64,000 nt of DNA from Actinomycetes bacterium (GCA_024637115.1 JAGXFU010000010.1:62001-126000); one strand, 5' to 3'. Counted from the first letter of the stretch, positions 8,253 through 17,037 are shown. Translations and numbers: made by a program. Notes: a model not told the origin generated them from the sequence alone.

Positions 8253-9764
8253 TTGGTAGATAAGCCATTGCGCCGCATGCCCGGTGATGATGCCGTCGGA
8301 TTCGAATCGGCGACGCTCGCTACCGCTATGTTCGGACTCAAGGAGAGCATGGGCGCGGAGCGCGTATATGCTGCTCTGCGAGCCGATGGCGACATGCTCC
8401 GTTTTCGGGCTTCGGCCCCATCTGATTCGGAGGCCGCGGGCAGAGTGCGGTCCAGGGATCTGCCTGGTGCCGAGCATGCGCTGGCAACCGGGACAGTCAC
8501 GCTCTCAGTTGATGGTCCCGTGCCATTTCGTGGCGAGGGCGAGACGCTCATCGTCCCGTTCACGGCCCGCGGCCAGTCGCACGGAGCAGCGGTTGTCGTG
8601 ATGCCCCCGGGTGCCGAGCCGGCCTCGCGAGCGATACTGGGGTACGTCGGGTCGCTGATCGGGGAAGGTATCGTCGCGCTTGCTGATCGGGAGAACCTTG
8701 CGGATCTGGTTGCCGGGATGTACGACTCCCGCTCGATACTCGAGTCGATCATCGAATGCGCAACCGAGCCGATGAAGGTCGTCGATCTTGATGGCAAGGT
8801 CCGGCGATGGAACCAGGCTGCCGAGGCGACCTATGGTTGGGCCGCAACGGAAGCACTCGGCGAGATGCTGCCCCATATCCCCGAGGACGTGCGCTTGCGG
8901 GCCCTTCACGACATCAGACAAATCGCAGCAGCAGGAAGAGTCGTTCGACGCGAAGTCGTGCACCAGCGGGCCGATGAAACACCACTCGCCATTGACCTGA
9001 CGCTGTTTCCCATGATCGACAGCGACGGGCATTCGTCCGGCGTTCTGAGTATCGCCCGCCCGGCGGTACGAGAGACATCTTCGCCCTCCGCAGGGGTCGG
9101 CGTGCCTTCGGCGATCGCGCGCGAACTGCAGGCTCCGCTCACGGCGATCGCAGGCTACGCGCAACTGCTCACGCGTAGCGAGATACTCGAAGACCACGGT
9201 CGCCGTATTCGAACGGTAACGGCGCTCGAGGCCCGCATCGGTCATATGAATGATTTGATTGAATCGCTTCTGCTCACGGACCAGATGGAGACGGGCGCGT
9301 TTGAACTGGCTTCGGATTCGACCGATCTCTCCAGTCTTGTTGCCACCGTACTTGCCCGTTTCGAGCAAGAGGGCGGTGCACGCGGAGTGCTCGTGGACTT
9401 CGAGCAGGGACTTCCTCGCGCAATGATCGACTCCCGTATGTTCGAGCGGGTGCTTCGTACGATTCTCGCCTCGGCAGTCATCGCCTCAACATCCGAGACC
9501 GTCGAGGTCAGCCTCGCTTCAAAGGAGTCGGGCGTTCTACTCAGAATCACCGCGAATGACTCGGTGCCGCACGCAGAGAGAGTTCAGGAGATGCTTGTGG
9601 GGAATAACCCCGCAGACGAAGCATTTGGCGCAGCGCTTGCGATGGAGTTCCGACTCGCTCATCGAATCGTGGAGGCGCATGGGGGGACATGCGACCTGAC
9701 AGCGCTGCCTGACAGAGACATGATGATCGAAGTCGATCTACCCGTTGGGGGAGACCATGAGTGA
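8253..9764 (+). CDS. PAS-containing histidine-kinase-like protein lacking the phospho-acceptor His
   Basis: The start chosen is TTG 8253, seven bases after AAGGGG. The frame is open back to 8049, but that stretch covers the small-RNA region and lacks a ribosome site. The protein (503 aa) has a GAF-like N-terminal half, a PAS domain at about residues 155-265 (PMKVVDLDGKVRRWNQAAEATYGW), a HisKA-like helix pair and an HATPase-like end (HRIVEAHGGTCDL). The H-box reads ARELQAPLTAIAGYAQLL, so residue 290 is Arg where kinases have His. The N-box reads RTILASAVIAS without the Asn, and the G1 DxGxG is ANDSV. It is probably a signalling pseudokinase or scaffold. It overlaps the next gene by 8 bases. 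Confidence 0.8.
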   Translation: MVDKPLRRMPGDDAVGFESATLATAMFGLKESMGAERVYAALRADGDMLRFRASAPSDSEAAGRVRSRDLPGAEHALATGTVTLSVDGPVPFRGEGETLIVPFTARGQSHGAAVVVMPPGAEPASRAILGYVGSLIGEGIVALADRENLADLVAGMYDSRSILESIIECATEPMKVVDLDGKVRRWNQAAEATYGWAATEALGEMLPHIPEDVRLRALHDIRQIAAAGRVVRREVVHQRADETPLAIDLTLFPMIDSDGHSSGVLSIARPAVRETSSPSAGVGVPSAIARELQAPLTAIAGYAQLLTRSEILEDHGRRIRTVTALEARIGHMNDLIESLLLTDQMETGAFELASDSTDLSSLVATVLARFEQEGGARGVLVDFEQGLPRAMIDSRMFERVLRTILASAVIASTSETVEVSLASKESGVLLRITANDSVPHAERVQEMLVGNNPADEAFGAALAMEFRLAHRIVEAHGGTCDLTALPDRDMMIEVDLPVGGDHE

Positions 9765-10725
9765 TGAACAGATTACGCCCGTCGAGCCGGACGCCACGGA
9801 TGACAGCCCGGCGAAAGCGCGAAAAAGGAGTCGTCGCGTACTGCTGATCGCGGTGTTGGTGCTGCTCGTTGGCGCGCTTGCAGTTGGCGGGTGGTTTGCC
9901 TGGCAGCAGATCGACACACGCAACCGCGCGCTCTCCGAGGTCGACAAGGCGACAACACTTATTGAGAATGCTGACGTCGTCGTGCTCGAAGTCGATGAGA
10001 TCGTTCGAGCGGAGATCACGTCCGAAGTGGGAGCACAAGCCTCCGAGATTCAAACACGGGTGCCCGACGCGGTCGCCGACCTTGATGCGGCGGCAGCCCT
10101 GCTTAACGGAGCCATGGGCGACTTGCGCGAAGAAGACACGCCGCGCGCCGAGGCGCTTCGCGATGCAGCCCTGGCCCGTTCTGAGATGCTCGCATCCGCG
10201 GATCCCATTCTCGAAGCCAATGCGTACGCCGCCGCTGCTCTCACACCTGCGCTCGCTGGTTGGGATGCGGTACTTGAGGGCGAGAAGCTCCTCGATGATG
10301 CTGTTGTCGAGTACAACAAACTCACCGATGCAGCGGTCAAGAAGTCGCGTGATATCACTGTTCAGGCTGAGCAGAAGCTCCAATCAGCCGAGGACCTCTT
10401 TTCCGAAGCGGCGACAGCATTCCCGGAGGCAGACTTCGCCCCCTATCAGAAGTACATCGATGGCAAACAGCAACTCGTGACACTCTCCAAGCAGGCCGAC
10501 AATGCGTTCCTCAAGGGAGACAAGGCCAAGGCCAATGATCTCTCTGACACGTACAACGCCCAGGACAAGAAGATGGTTGAGCAGGGCAAAGCCCTGCCGG
10601 GCACACCGGCCGAGGTCATTGCTGATGCATATGAGCGCGTTGCGGGCGAAGCTACAGCGGCCTATTTCGAGGCGCGTGATCGGGCAACAGTTGCAGACAA
10701 GGCGCTACAGGATCTTGAGAGCTAG
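9757..10725 (+). CDS. Single-pass membrane protein with long coiled-coil extracellular region
   Basis: ATG 9757 is preceded by GGGGGAG and overlaps the kinase-like gene by 8 bases, so the two are translationally coupled. The 322-residue product has a basic cytoplasmic stretch (KARKRSRR), one membrane helix (about residues 29-50) and a long Ala/Glu/Asp/Lys-rich helical domain outside the membrane with heptad-like spacing. There is no catalytic motif. It could be a sensor or stalk working with the upstream kinase-like protein, by context only. Confidence 0.72.
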   Translation: MSDEQITPVEPDATDDSPAKARKRSRRVLLIAVLVLLVGALAVGGWFAWQQIDTRNRALSEVDKATTLIENADVVVLEVDEIVRAEITSEVGAQASEIQTRVPDAVADLDAAAALLNGAMGDLREEDTPRAEALRDAALARSEMLASADPILEANAYAAAALTPALAGWDAVLEGEKLLDDAVVEYNKLTDAAVKKSRDITVQAEQKLQSAEDLFSEAATAFPEADFAPYQKYIDGKQQLVTLSKQADNAFLKGDKAKANDLSDTYNAQDKKMVEQGKALPGTPAEVIADAYERVAGEATAAYFEARDRATVADKALQDLES

Positions 10726-10768
10726 TTCAGAAGCGCCTCCGGATGCTCGCACACTACAAGGGGGATTC

Positions 10769-11515
10769 ATGGGAACCGAGCAGTTCTGGTCGCATTGGGG
10801 ATGGCCGGCAGCAACCGCCGCACTCGGATTCGTGTACGTGGGATTGCTCGTTCGCCAGTGGATCGCCCGTCGCAAAGCGCATCAGTTGGCGTGGGCGGTG
10901 GGCTTCCTGTTCTATGCCGTCGCTGCCGTCTTCGAGGCGTACTCCGAAGCCGGTGGAAACTGGGATCCCTTCATCTACCGCATCTACATCGTACTCGCGG
11001 CGTCGCTCGTGGGCTTTCTTGGCCTCGGCACGCTCTATCTCATTACCAAGAAACGCTGGATCGGCCATGCGTATCTGATCTTCAACCTGATCGGACTTGC
11101 GATCTTCTTCTACGGAGTCTTCACGACCGATCTTGTGATGGACAAGCTCGTACCCGGAATCACTGTCGGGGGGCAGGCGCTCGGTGAGTCGATGACGTTC
11201 CCCAGGATGATGTCGTTCTGGTTCAACATCCCGGGCTCACTGCTCCTCTTGGGAGGTTCGGCCTGGTCGGCCATCAAGTTCTGGCCCAAGCCGGAGTACC
11301 GCTACCGCTCATGGGCCAACGTGCTGATCTTCATTGGCACATTGCTGATCGCCGGCGCCGGGTCGATGGCGCGCGTGGGTACCTCGGTCGGCCTCTATCC
11401 TGCAGAGATGGTAGCCAGCGCCGTGTTGCTCGCAGGCTTTCTGATGGCAGGTACCCTGGAGAAGGGTGCGAAGACGATTCGCGCGAAGCGCATCGCGAGA
11501 TCTGCCGAGGAGTGA
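10769..11515 (+). CDS. Seven-helix integral membrane protein of unknown function
   Basis: The ATG at 10769 follows AAGGGGG by five bases. The 248-residue protein has about seven hydrophobic segments alternating with short basic loops (RQWIARRKAH, TKKRWIG), and a basic C-terminal tail (KTIRAKRIARSAEE). A glutamate-rich FEAYSEAGGNWDPF loop follows the second helix. I cannot place it in a named family. It is the last gene of the plus-strand group starting with the kinase-like protein and is followed by a strong terminator. Confidence 0.72.
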   Translation: MGTEQFWSHWGWPAATAALGFVYVGLLVRQWIARRKAHQLAWAVGFLFYAVAAVFEAYSEAGGNWDPFIYRIYIVLAASLVGFLGLGTLYLITKKRWIGHAYLIFNLIGLAIFFYGVFTTDLVMDKLVPGITVGGQALGESMTFPRMMSFWFNIPGSLLLLGGSAWSAIKFWPKPEYRYRSWANVLIFIGTLLIAGAGSMARVGTSVGLYPAEMVASAVLLAGFLMAGTLEKGAKTIRAKRIARSAEE

Positions 11516-11548
11516 TATTCGCTCGCGGAGGTATATCGGAATGAAGAA

Positions 11549-11572
11549 GGGCCCGGGAGCGATCCCGGGCCC
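11549..11572. terminator. Bidirectional intrinsic terminator
   Basis: A perfect 10-bp GC-rich stem (GGGCCCGGGA with TCCCGGGCCC) with a GCGA tetraloop is followed by TTT on the plus strand and by a short CTTCTTC tract on the minus strand. It lies between convergent genes ending at 11515 and 11601 and can serve both. Confidence 0.85.
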
Positions 11573-11600
11573 TTTGTGTCTGCTTTGGACGTGTTCCCGA

Positions 11601-13160
11601 CTATGGGATGGTCTCAAAGAACGTCGTGCGCCACTGGTGATAGACAGAGTCGCTGACAGCGGCCGGTCCGCCAACCAGGTAGGAGACGTCACCCTCACGC
11701 GCGTCACCCTCGCCTGACTCCAGACTCGGAATCGGGCCGTATCCCTTGAGGAACATGGTGACGTCCGGGCTGAGCACGTCTGGCCTCGTCAGCAGAAGCG
11801 GTGTATCAAGCCACCACGACAGTGGGCTGGCGGACAAAGCATCCGGGTAGGACTCGCCCGATGCAAGCAGCGTACAGTCCGCGCTCATGCCAAGATCGTC
11901 GACGCCGTGCTCTGCCACGAGGCGTGCCGTCTCGTAGCGGTTCGCTCCCGCTATGCGGCTCACGGTGTCAGTGGCCGCAACAGAACGGAGTTGATCCATG
12001 GCCGCTGCGGAGACAGCGCTGGTGCCGCCGACCACGATGACCTCAGCAGGCTCAATGTCATCGATAGCATCCAGAGTCGTCTGAGGCACCATCGCAGTTG
12101 TCGATAGCAAGATCACGCCATTGTTACTGGGGGCGATCGAAGCTACCGCGATGGCATCGGCCCATGCGGATCCGCTGACCACGTAGACGGAGTCAATGTC
12201 ACGTTCGTCCCAAACCGCGTAGGCGATTTCAACTGCAGTCTCGTATCGGTCAGCACCGGAGACCTCTTCGAGAGCGCCGACGGTTTCTACCATCCCGATC
12301 TCTCTGCGAGCGTTCGGTGCAACGGCATTCTCGCCACCGAGGATGAACACGGTAGGCTGCTCGCCGCCGTAGTACATCGACGGACCGCCGAACAGCCGGT
12401 CGAGTTCATCCGCGACCGAATCAGGGAAGTGCCCCTTCGCGGTGATGAAGAGCGGTGCATCGTAGGCGTTCGCGAGAATAGAACCGGTGACCGCATCGGC
12501 GAAGTCTTCGCCGGACGCCACAACGGCCTCGTAGACTCCGTCTCCATACTCGCCGTTCGCATTGCCAAAGATATTGGCGTTGTCATTGATGCGGTGGGAT
12601 ATCGCAGCCGATGTTCCATAGCGGTCGGCTCCGGATATTCTGTGTCCTATGCCTTCGTTCACATAGAGCCAGAACGCCCCGCGGTCATCGGCATCGAGTT
12701 CATGAACGTCGATATAGTAGGTGCCGGCTTCAGGTGCCTCGAACACCATCGACGACGAGTAGGTATAGAAGTAGTCGTGGTCGTCGTCCTGGGCCACGGT
12801 ATTGCCAGCGCTGTCCCAGATCACGATCTCGGTGTCAAAATCTCCGTAGTCGACATCGTCATAATCATTGTTGGCTGCGTAGAGCTCTGTCTCTATCGTG
12901 AAGAGCTGGCCCTTCGTGGCCGTGATCTTGCACATGTCGATATCGTCCACGGTATGGAAGGTGCGGAAGCTCACCTCAGGAGCGAACTTCGCGGTTGCCG
13001 TGGTGTTGTCCGACTCGTAGGCATCCTCGAAGGTGATGACGGACTGAGCGTGCACGCCTGTTGGTCCCGAACTCTTTGCCAGCACCACTCCTGGTAGTGC
13101 CAGCGTTGCGACCATCGCAATTGTCAGCGTAGCCAGTAGAACCTTTCGGATCTCTTGCAT
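11601..13160 (-). CDS. Secreted protein with N-terminal PPC-like domain and three CWB2 cell-wall-binding repeats
   Basis: The ATG at 13160 is preferred over the one at 13166, because GGGAG lies six bases before it and directly touches the other. The product (519 aa) has a signal peptide ending near LPGVVLA, then a beta domain with FEAPEAGTYYIDVHELD, the pattern of pre-peptidase C-terminal (PPC) domains. Three CWB2 (PF04122) repeats follow, each opening with a variant of RISGADRY: near residues 175, 282 and 387. CWB2 repeats anchor proteins to wall polymers. A paralogue with the same architecture lies at 23320. No catalytic domain is seen. Confidence 0.88.
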   Translation of the reverse strand: MQEIRKVLLATLTIAMVATLALPGVVLAKSSGPTGVHAQSVITFEDAYESDNTTATAKFAPEVSFRTFHTVDDIDMCKITATKGQLFTIETELYAANNDYDDVDYGDFDTEIVIWDSAGNTVAQDDDHDYFYTYSSSMVFEAPEAGTYYIDVHELDADDRGAFWLYVNEGIGHRISGADRYGTSAAISHRINDNANIFGNANGEYGDGVYEAVVASGEDFADAVTGSILANAYDAPLFITAKGHFPDSVADELDRLFGGPSMYYGGEQPTVFILGGENAVAPNARREIGMVETVGALEEVSGADRYETAVEIAYAVWDERDIDSVYVVSGSAWADAIAVASIAPSNNGVILLSTTAMVPQTTLDAIDDIEPAEVIVVGGTSAVSAAAMDQLRSVAATDTVSRIAGANRYETARLVAEHGVDDLGMSADCTLLASGESYPDALSASPLSWWLDTPLLLTRPDVLSPDVTMFLKGYGPIPSLESGEGDAREGDVSYLVGGPAAVSDSVYHQWRTTFFETIP

Positions 13161-13260
13161 GTGCATCTCCCTCGCATTCCTCCAGTGTGCATGCCGACCC
13201 CCGCCGACCTGTCATGTTCTTGAGAATACCCTAATCCACGCAGCGGAGCCGGGAACGCAC

Positions 13261-13977
13261 CTAACCCTCCTCGTAACCGCTTCCCATGCGGGCGAGTACG
13301 CCAACGTCAAAGATGATCACCGTACGTCCCTGCACATCGACGGTCCCCTCATCCTTGAGTCGTGCGAATGCCCGGGACAGGGTCTCCGGGACCGTGCCGA
13401 GGGCGGTTGCGAGTTCGCCCTTTGTCATTCCAAGGTCAACGCGCAGCCCGTCAGCGGTGGTCTCCCCAACGGTGAGTGCGCGCTGAAACAGATAGCGAGC
13501 TAGGCGCGAAGGCACATCGAGTGCGAGCGTCTGCACGACGCTCGTGAAGTTGACGACCTTGCTTGCCAGCCCTGAGATGAGATCGCGCGCGACCTTGGGC
13601 TCTGTCTCCAGCAACGCGTAAAGTGATTCACGCGGAAGCCAGGCCACGGTCCCCGCAGTTGCCGCCTCGATATTGGCCGGGTATCGACCTCCGGCGAGCG
13701 CCGCGACTGCCGCAGGGGAGTCGCTGGTGCCGAGCTCCTCGAACGTGATCTGCTTCCCGTCAGCGCCCATATAGAACACGCGTACCTTTCCGGCCACGAT
13801 GACTGCGTAGGCATCCGCGAGATCTCCCTCTGTGGCCAGGATTTCTCCGCGTACGACATCACGCATCGTCGCTGCTCGAGCAAGGTCGGCTACGGCCGCG
13901 TCGGTGGCGGCTCGCCAGAGACGACATGAACGCATAGCGGCCCAGAGATCGGGACGAACATCGGGTGGTGCGGCCAT
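13261..13977 (-). CDS. Crp/Fnr-family regulator, HcpR-like
   Basis: This 238-residue protein has a cyclic-nucleotide-binding-type beta barrel (GEILATEGDLADAYAVIVAGKVRVFYMG) and a C-terminal winged helix containing the recognition region MTKGELATALGTVPETLSRAFARL. GAGGAG seven bases before the ATG supports the start. It has no Fnr-type N-terminal Cys cluster. It is divergently placed against ygbA-ferredoxin-hcp with a perfect TTGAC-N4-GTCAA palindrome between them. HcpR regulators of that family use such sites to switch on hcp during nitrosative stress, so the HcpR assignment rests on family plus context. Confidence 0.85.
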   Translation of the reverse strand: MAAPPDVRPDLWAAMRSCRLWRAATDAAVADLARAATMRDVVRGEILATEGDLADAYAVIVAGKVRVFYMGADGKQITFEELGTSDSPAAVAALAGGRYPANIEAATAGTVAWLPRESLYALLETEPKVARDLISGLASKVVNFTSVVQTLALDVPSRLARYLFQRALTVGETTADGLRVDLGMTKGELATALGTVPETLSRAFARLKDEGTVDVQGRTVIIFDVGVLARMGSGYEEG

Positions 13978-14033
13978 GTGGGGGCTCCTCGGCAGGTTAA
14001 TTCATACGAAACTCCTCAAGATTCTTCTCTCAA

Positions 14034-14047
14034 TTGACGCGCGTCAA
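14034..14047. promoter_or_regulatory. HcpR/FNR-type operator
   Basis: The 14-base perfect palindrome TTGACGCGCGTCAA has FNR-family half-sites with GTCAA specificity, as described for HcpR. Its centre (14040.5) is about 41 bases before a start point predicted from the CATAGT at 14069-14074, which is the class II activator position for the rightward operon. Confidence 0.78.
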
Positions 14048-14068
14048 GGAATGAAGCGCTCCAGGGGC

Positions 14069-14074
14069 ATAGTC
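14069..14074 (+). promoter_or_regulatory. Probable -10 of the ygbA-ferredoxin-hcp operon
   Basis: CATAGT is placed so that the operator centre falls near -41.5. The operator occupies the -35 region, as expected for an activator-dependent promoter. Confidence 0.5.
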
Positions 14075-14126
14075 TCTGATGTGTTGCATCGCATCACCAG
14101 GTGCGTTGAGCAGGAAGGATGCGCTC

Positions 14127-14564
14127 GTGAATGATCTCTTTGCCGAGAAGATGACGGACCCCAAGGTTGCCAAGGACACGCAGCTCCTGGGGGATTTCAG
14201 TGTCATCTACTGCAAAGGTATGCACCCCGATCGCACGCGAACTGAGCTTGAGAGCGACGGCAGAAGTCTCGGGGTCTACGGGCGACGAGCTCCCGTCGTG
14301 TGCAGCGACTGCGCAGCACTCCTTGTGTATGCCGAGAAGAAGCGGGCGTTTTGCCCCAAAGATCCCAAGCCGTTTTGTAGCAACTGCGATACGCACTGCT
14401 ATCGAGCGGCAGAGCGCGAGTACATGCGCGAAGTCATGAAATACGCCGGCCCCCGGTCAATCGTTCGCGGTCATGCGGTCGACAGTTTCAAACACCTCAT
14501 CGAGGGGCGCAAGGCAAAGAGAGCTGCAGGCAGAGCCGCAGCACACAGAGAGGACATCTCATGA
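14127..14564 (+). CDS. ygbA: YgbA / nitrous oxide-stimulated promoter family protein
   Basis: The start chosen is GTG 14127, because GGAAGGA precedes it at a normal distance; the frame continues upstream to 14079 without a ribosome site. The 145-residue product has the family's Cys motifs: SDCAALLVYAEKKRAFCP, then CSNCDTHCY, which probably bind a metal, followed by a basic C terminus (EGRKAKRAAGRAAAHR). Members are known from enterobacterial YgbA, induced by nitrosative stress. It is the first gene after the HcpR-type operator and overlaps the ferredoxin start by four bases (ATGA). Confidence 0.85.
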   Translation: MNDLFAEKMTDPKVAKDTQLLGDFSVIYCKGMHPDRTRTELESDGRSLGVYGRRAPVVCSDCAALLVYAEKKRAFCPKDPKPFCSNCDTHCYRAAEREYMREVMKYAGPRSIVRGHAVDSFKHLIEGRKAKRAAGRAAAHREDIS

Positions 14565-14947
14565 GTACTACCGTTACCCGCCAGATAGTGAAGATCGACG
14601 AGGACCTGTGCAATGGCTGCGGAGTGTGTGTTTCGCCATGTGCAGAGGGCGCTATTCAGATCATCGACGGCAAGGCCAAGGTGATTCGCGAGGAACTGTG
14701 TGACGGTGCCGGATTCTGCCTGGGCGTCTGCCCGACCGGTGCGCTCACGCTCGAAGAGCGCGAGGCCGTTGAATTCGATCACGCGGCCGCCGAACCGATC
14801 ATCGCTGCCAAGAAGGCCAGCTACATCGCGCAGCACTGCTTCAACTGCAATGCATCCGAAGACGATGCACCGTTGCTGCCGGTCCGTATCAAGGGTGACA
14901 GCACGTGGGTATGTACACGATGCCTGCCGGCACTCATTCACGGCTGA
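14561..14947 (+). CDS. Ferredoxin-type 4Fe-4S protein with extra C-terminal Cys pairs
   Basis: This 128-residue iron-sulfur protein begins with two ferredoxin half-motifs: CNGCGVCVSPC and CDGAGFCLGVCP. In the second the CxxC is widened to CDGAGFC, so one cluster may be atypical. The C-terminal third has CFNC and CTRC pairs, suggesting a further metal site. It overlaps ygbA by four bases and precedes hcp, where it is placed to pass electrons to the hybrid cluster protein for NO or hydroxylamine reduction. The electron-donor role is inferred from operon order. Confidence 0.85.
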   Translation: MSTTVTRQIVKIDEDLCNGCGVCVSPCAEGAIQIIDGKAKVIREELCDGAGFCLGVCPTGALTLEEREAVEFDHAAAEPIIAAKKASYIAQHCFNCNASEDDAPLLPVRIKGDSTWVCTRCLPALIHG

Positions 14948-15002
14948 TTCAGACCGGCCGACACGATTCGAGCGTATCCAGTCACCGACGAGAGGGAGAA
15001 AC

Positions 15003-16607
15003 ATGTTCTGTAATCAATGTGAGCAAACAGCACGCGGAGTCGCGTGTACCACGGTTGGTGTGTGCGGCAAGAAGGAAGACGTCTCTGTACTGCAGGACCT
15101 GCTGGTCAACGCCACCCGCGGACTTGCGGTCGCGGCGCTCGATGCGAATACCCGCGGAGTAGACACGACCGAGGCAGGCCGCTTCGCGGCAGATTCGCTC
15201 TTCACCACCCTTACGAACGTAGACTTCGACGATGCCTCGATCTCCGAGAAGATCGACGAGGCGGTGCGCCTTCGCGAAGAACTCGGCTCGGACGTGAGCG
15301 GTGCGTTTACCGGGCTTACTCCCGCTGCGAGCGTTGAAGGCAAGATCGCTCAGGCCACTGAGTTCGGTAGCCCCTGGGACACCGAGCGCGATGATGATGT
15401 TCAGGCGCTGCAACAGACCACACTCTATGGCCTCAAGGGAATCGCGGCCTACGCGCACCATGCCCGTACGCTCGGTCAAGAAGATCCGGTCATCTACGCG
15501 TATCTCTTCAAGGCGCTTGCCGCGCTCGAAGACACATCGCTCGACCTGAACGCGTGGGTTGCTCTGGCGCTTGAGTGTGGCGAGGTCAACCTGCGCACCA
15601 TGGAGATCCTCGACGCTGCGAACACCGGAACCTACGGCCACCCCACCCCCACGGAGGTCCCCCTCGGTCAGCGCCCGAACAAGGCGGTGCTTATCTCTGG
15701 CCATGATCTCCACGACCTGCAGCTCTTGCTCGAGCAGACCGCCGGCAAAGGCATCGACGTGTATACGCATGGTGAGATGCTTCCGGCCCACGCCTATCCC
15801 GAGCTCAAGAAGCATCCGCATCTCTATGGTCACTATGGAACCGCGTGGCAGAACCAGCACAAGGAGTTTGCTGCCTTCCCGGGTGCGATTCTCATGACCA
15901 CGAACTGCCTCATGCCTCCGCGTGATGAGTATAAAGACCGCCTCTACACGAGCGGTCCCGTCCACTTCCCGGATGTGACGCATGTCTCCGGCGACTTCCA
16001 CAAGGTCGTTGCATGCGCAGAGTCCATGGCCGGGTTCGCCGATGAGACAGACAACGGCAGCGTTATGGTCGGATTTGGCCGCAACACGGTACTCGGTGTC
16101 GCCCCGCAGATCATCGATGCAGTGAAGGAAGGCGCAATCAAGCACTTCTTCCTCGTTGGCGGATGCGACGGTGCTCGTCCGGGTCGCAACTACTACACGG
16201 ATTTCGCGGAGCAGGCTCCGGAGGACACGATCATCCTCACGCTGGCCTGCGGGAAGTTCCGCTTCTTTGATAAGCAGCTTGGCGACATTGGCGGGATTCC
16301 TCGGCTGCTCGATGTGGGGCAGTGCAACGACGCATACAGCGCGATTCAGATCGCTGTCGCGCTCGCCGATGCGTTCGATGTCGGGGTGAACGACCTGCCG
16401 CTTTCCATGATTCTCTCGTGGTACGAGCAGAAGGCAGTGGCGATTCTGCTCTCGCTCCTGCATCTCGGGATCACCGACATACGCCTTGGGCCAACCCTGC
16501 CGGCGTTCATCACACCGAACGTGCTGCAGGTGCTCGTGGACAACTTTGGGATCAAGCCGATCGGTGAGAGCGCCGAGGCTGATCTCGCAACGATTCTCGG
16601 CAACTGA
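15003..16607 (+). CDS. hcp: Hydroxylamine reductase / hybrid cluster protein
   Basis: This 534-residue Hcp starts at ATG 15003, four bases after GAGGGAG. The N-terminal Cys set MFCNQCEQTARGVACTTVGVC (Cys 3, 6, 15, 21) is the spacing of Hcp from strict anaerobes and ligates the proximal cluster. Further conserved blocks are present: SGHDLHDLQ, THGEMLPAHAYPEL, TTNCLMPP, VGGCDGARPGRNYYT, LACGKFRFF and DVGQCNDAYSA, supplying Cys/His/Glu ligands of the hybrid Fe-S-O cluster. Hcp reduces NO to N2O or hydroxylamine to ammonia and is involved in S-nitrosylation control. It is the third gene of the HcpR-controlled operon. Confidence 0.96.
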   Translation: MFCNQCEQTARGVACTTVGVCGKKEDVSVLQDLLVNATRGLAVAALDANTRGVDTTEAGRFAADSLFTTLTNVDFDDASISEKIDEAVRLREELGSDVSGAFTGLTPAASVEGKIAQATEFGSPWDTERDDDVQALQQTTLYGLKGIAAYAHHARTLGQEDPVIYAYLFKALAALEDTSLDLNAWVALALECGEVNLRTMEILDAANTGTYGHPTPTEVPLGQRPNKAVLISGHDLHDLQLLLEQTAGKGIDVYTHGEMLPAHAYPELKKHPHLYGHYGTAWQNQHKEFAAFPGAILMTTNCLMPPRDEYKDRLYTSGPVHFPDVTHVSGDFHKVVACAESMAGFADETDNGSVMVGFGRNTVLGVAPQIIDAVKEGAIKHFFLVGGCDGARPGRNYYTDFAEQAPEDTIILTLACGKFRFFDKQLGDIGGIPRLLDVGQCNDAYSAIQIAVALADAFDVGVNDLPLSMILSWYEQKAVAILLSLLHLGITDIRLGPTLPAFITPNVLQVLVDNFGIKPIGESAEADLATILGN

Positions 16608-16624
16608 GAGGCAGCAGCAACGTC

Positions 16625-16978
16625 ATGAAGGAGCGCGTACTCATCATCAGTCTGGCCGTCATAGCGATGCTGTCGCTCGCGGTTGCCGTGGTGTTCGCGT
16701 TTGGGACGCCCCAGGCCCCGGACCTGGCGCCGATTGTCGAGACCACTGTTTCGGCACCCCCCATGGGAGCGGCTGCATTTACGGGTGGAGATGGCGGGGA
16801 TTCGCAGGTCACGAACAGTGAAGTGCCGCCGCCGGATCCCGGCAGCCCGCTGGCGATCGAGATTCCGGGCTGTGTGTGTCACAGCGACGATCCTGTGCTC
16901 GTTGAGGAGCATGCGGACTACCGAATGAACCAATGCTTTGGCTGTCACGCAGGTGGGATGCCGGAAATGGGTCAGTAG
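16625..16978 (+). CDS. Membrane-anchored small c-type cytochrome-like protein
   Basis: This 117-residue protein starts 17 bases after hcp and is probably its operon partner. Residues about 5-26 form an uncleaved signal anchor, followed by a Gly/Pro-rich linker. The C-terminal 40 residues carry GCVCHSDD and MNQCFGCHAGG. CFGCH is a canonical CxxCH haem c motif; the first is CVCH, one residue short, so it may bind haem atypically or only supply a His ligand. It would face the outside of the membrane. A CcsA-like maturation pair is encoded nearby at 19.1-20.8 kb. Its link to Hcp chemistry is inferred from position. Confidence 0.72.
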   Translation: MKERVLIISLAVIAMLSLAVAVVFAFGTPQAPDLAPIVETTVSAPPMGAAAFTGGDGGDSQVTNSEVPPPDPGSPLAIEIPGCVCHSDDPVLVEEHADYRMNQCFGCHAGGMPEMGQ

Positions 16979-17007
16979 TAATCCAGCCTTCACCAGGGCT
17001 TGATAAC

Positions 17008-17037
17008 AAGGGCGGTTCCCAGAAGGGAGCCGCCCTT
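17008..17037 (+). terminator. Intrinsic terminator of the hcp operon
   Basis: A 13-bp stem with one G-T wobble (AAGGGCGGTTCCC with GGGAGCCGCCCTT) and an AGAA loop lies 29 bases after the cytochrome stop. The T-run is short. Confidence 0.78.
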
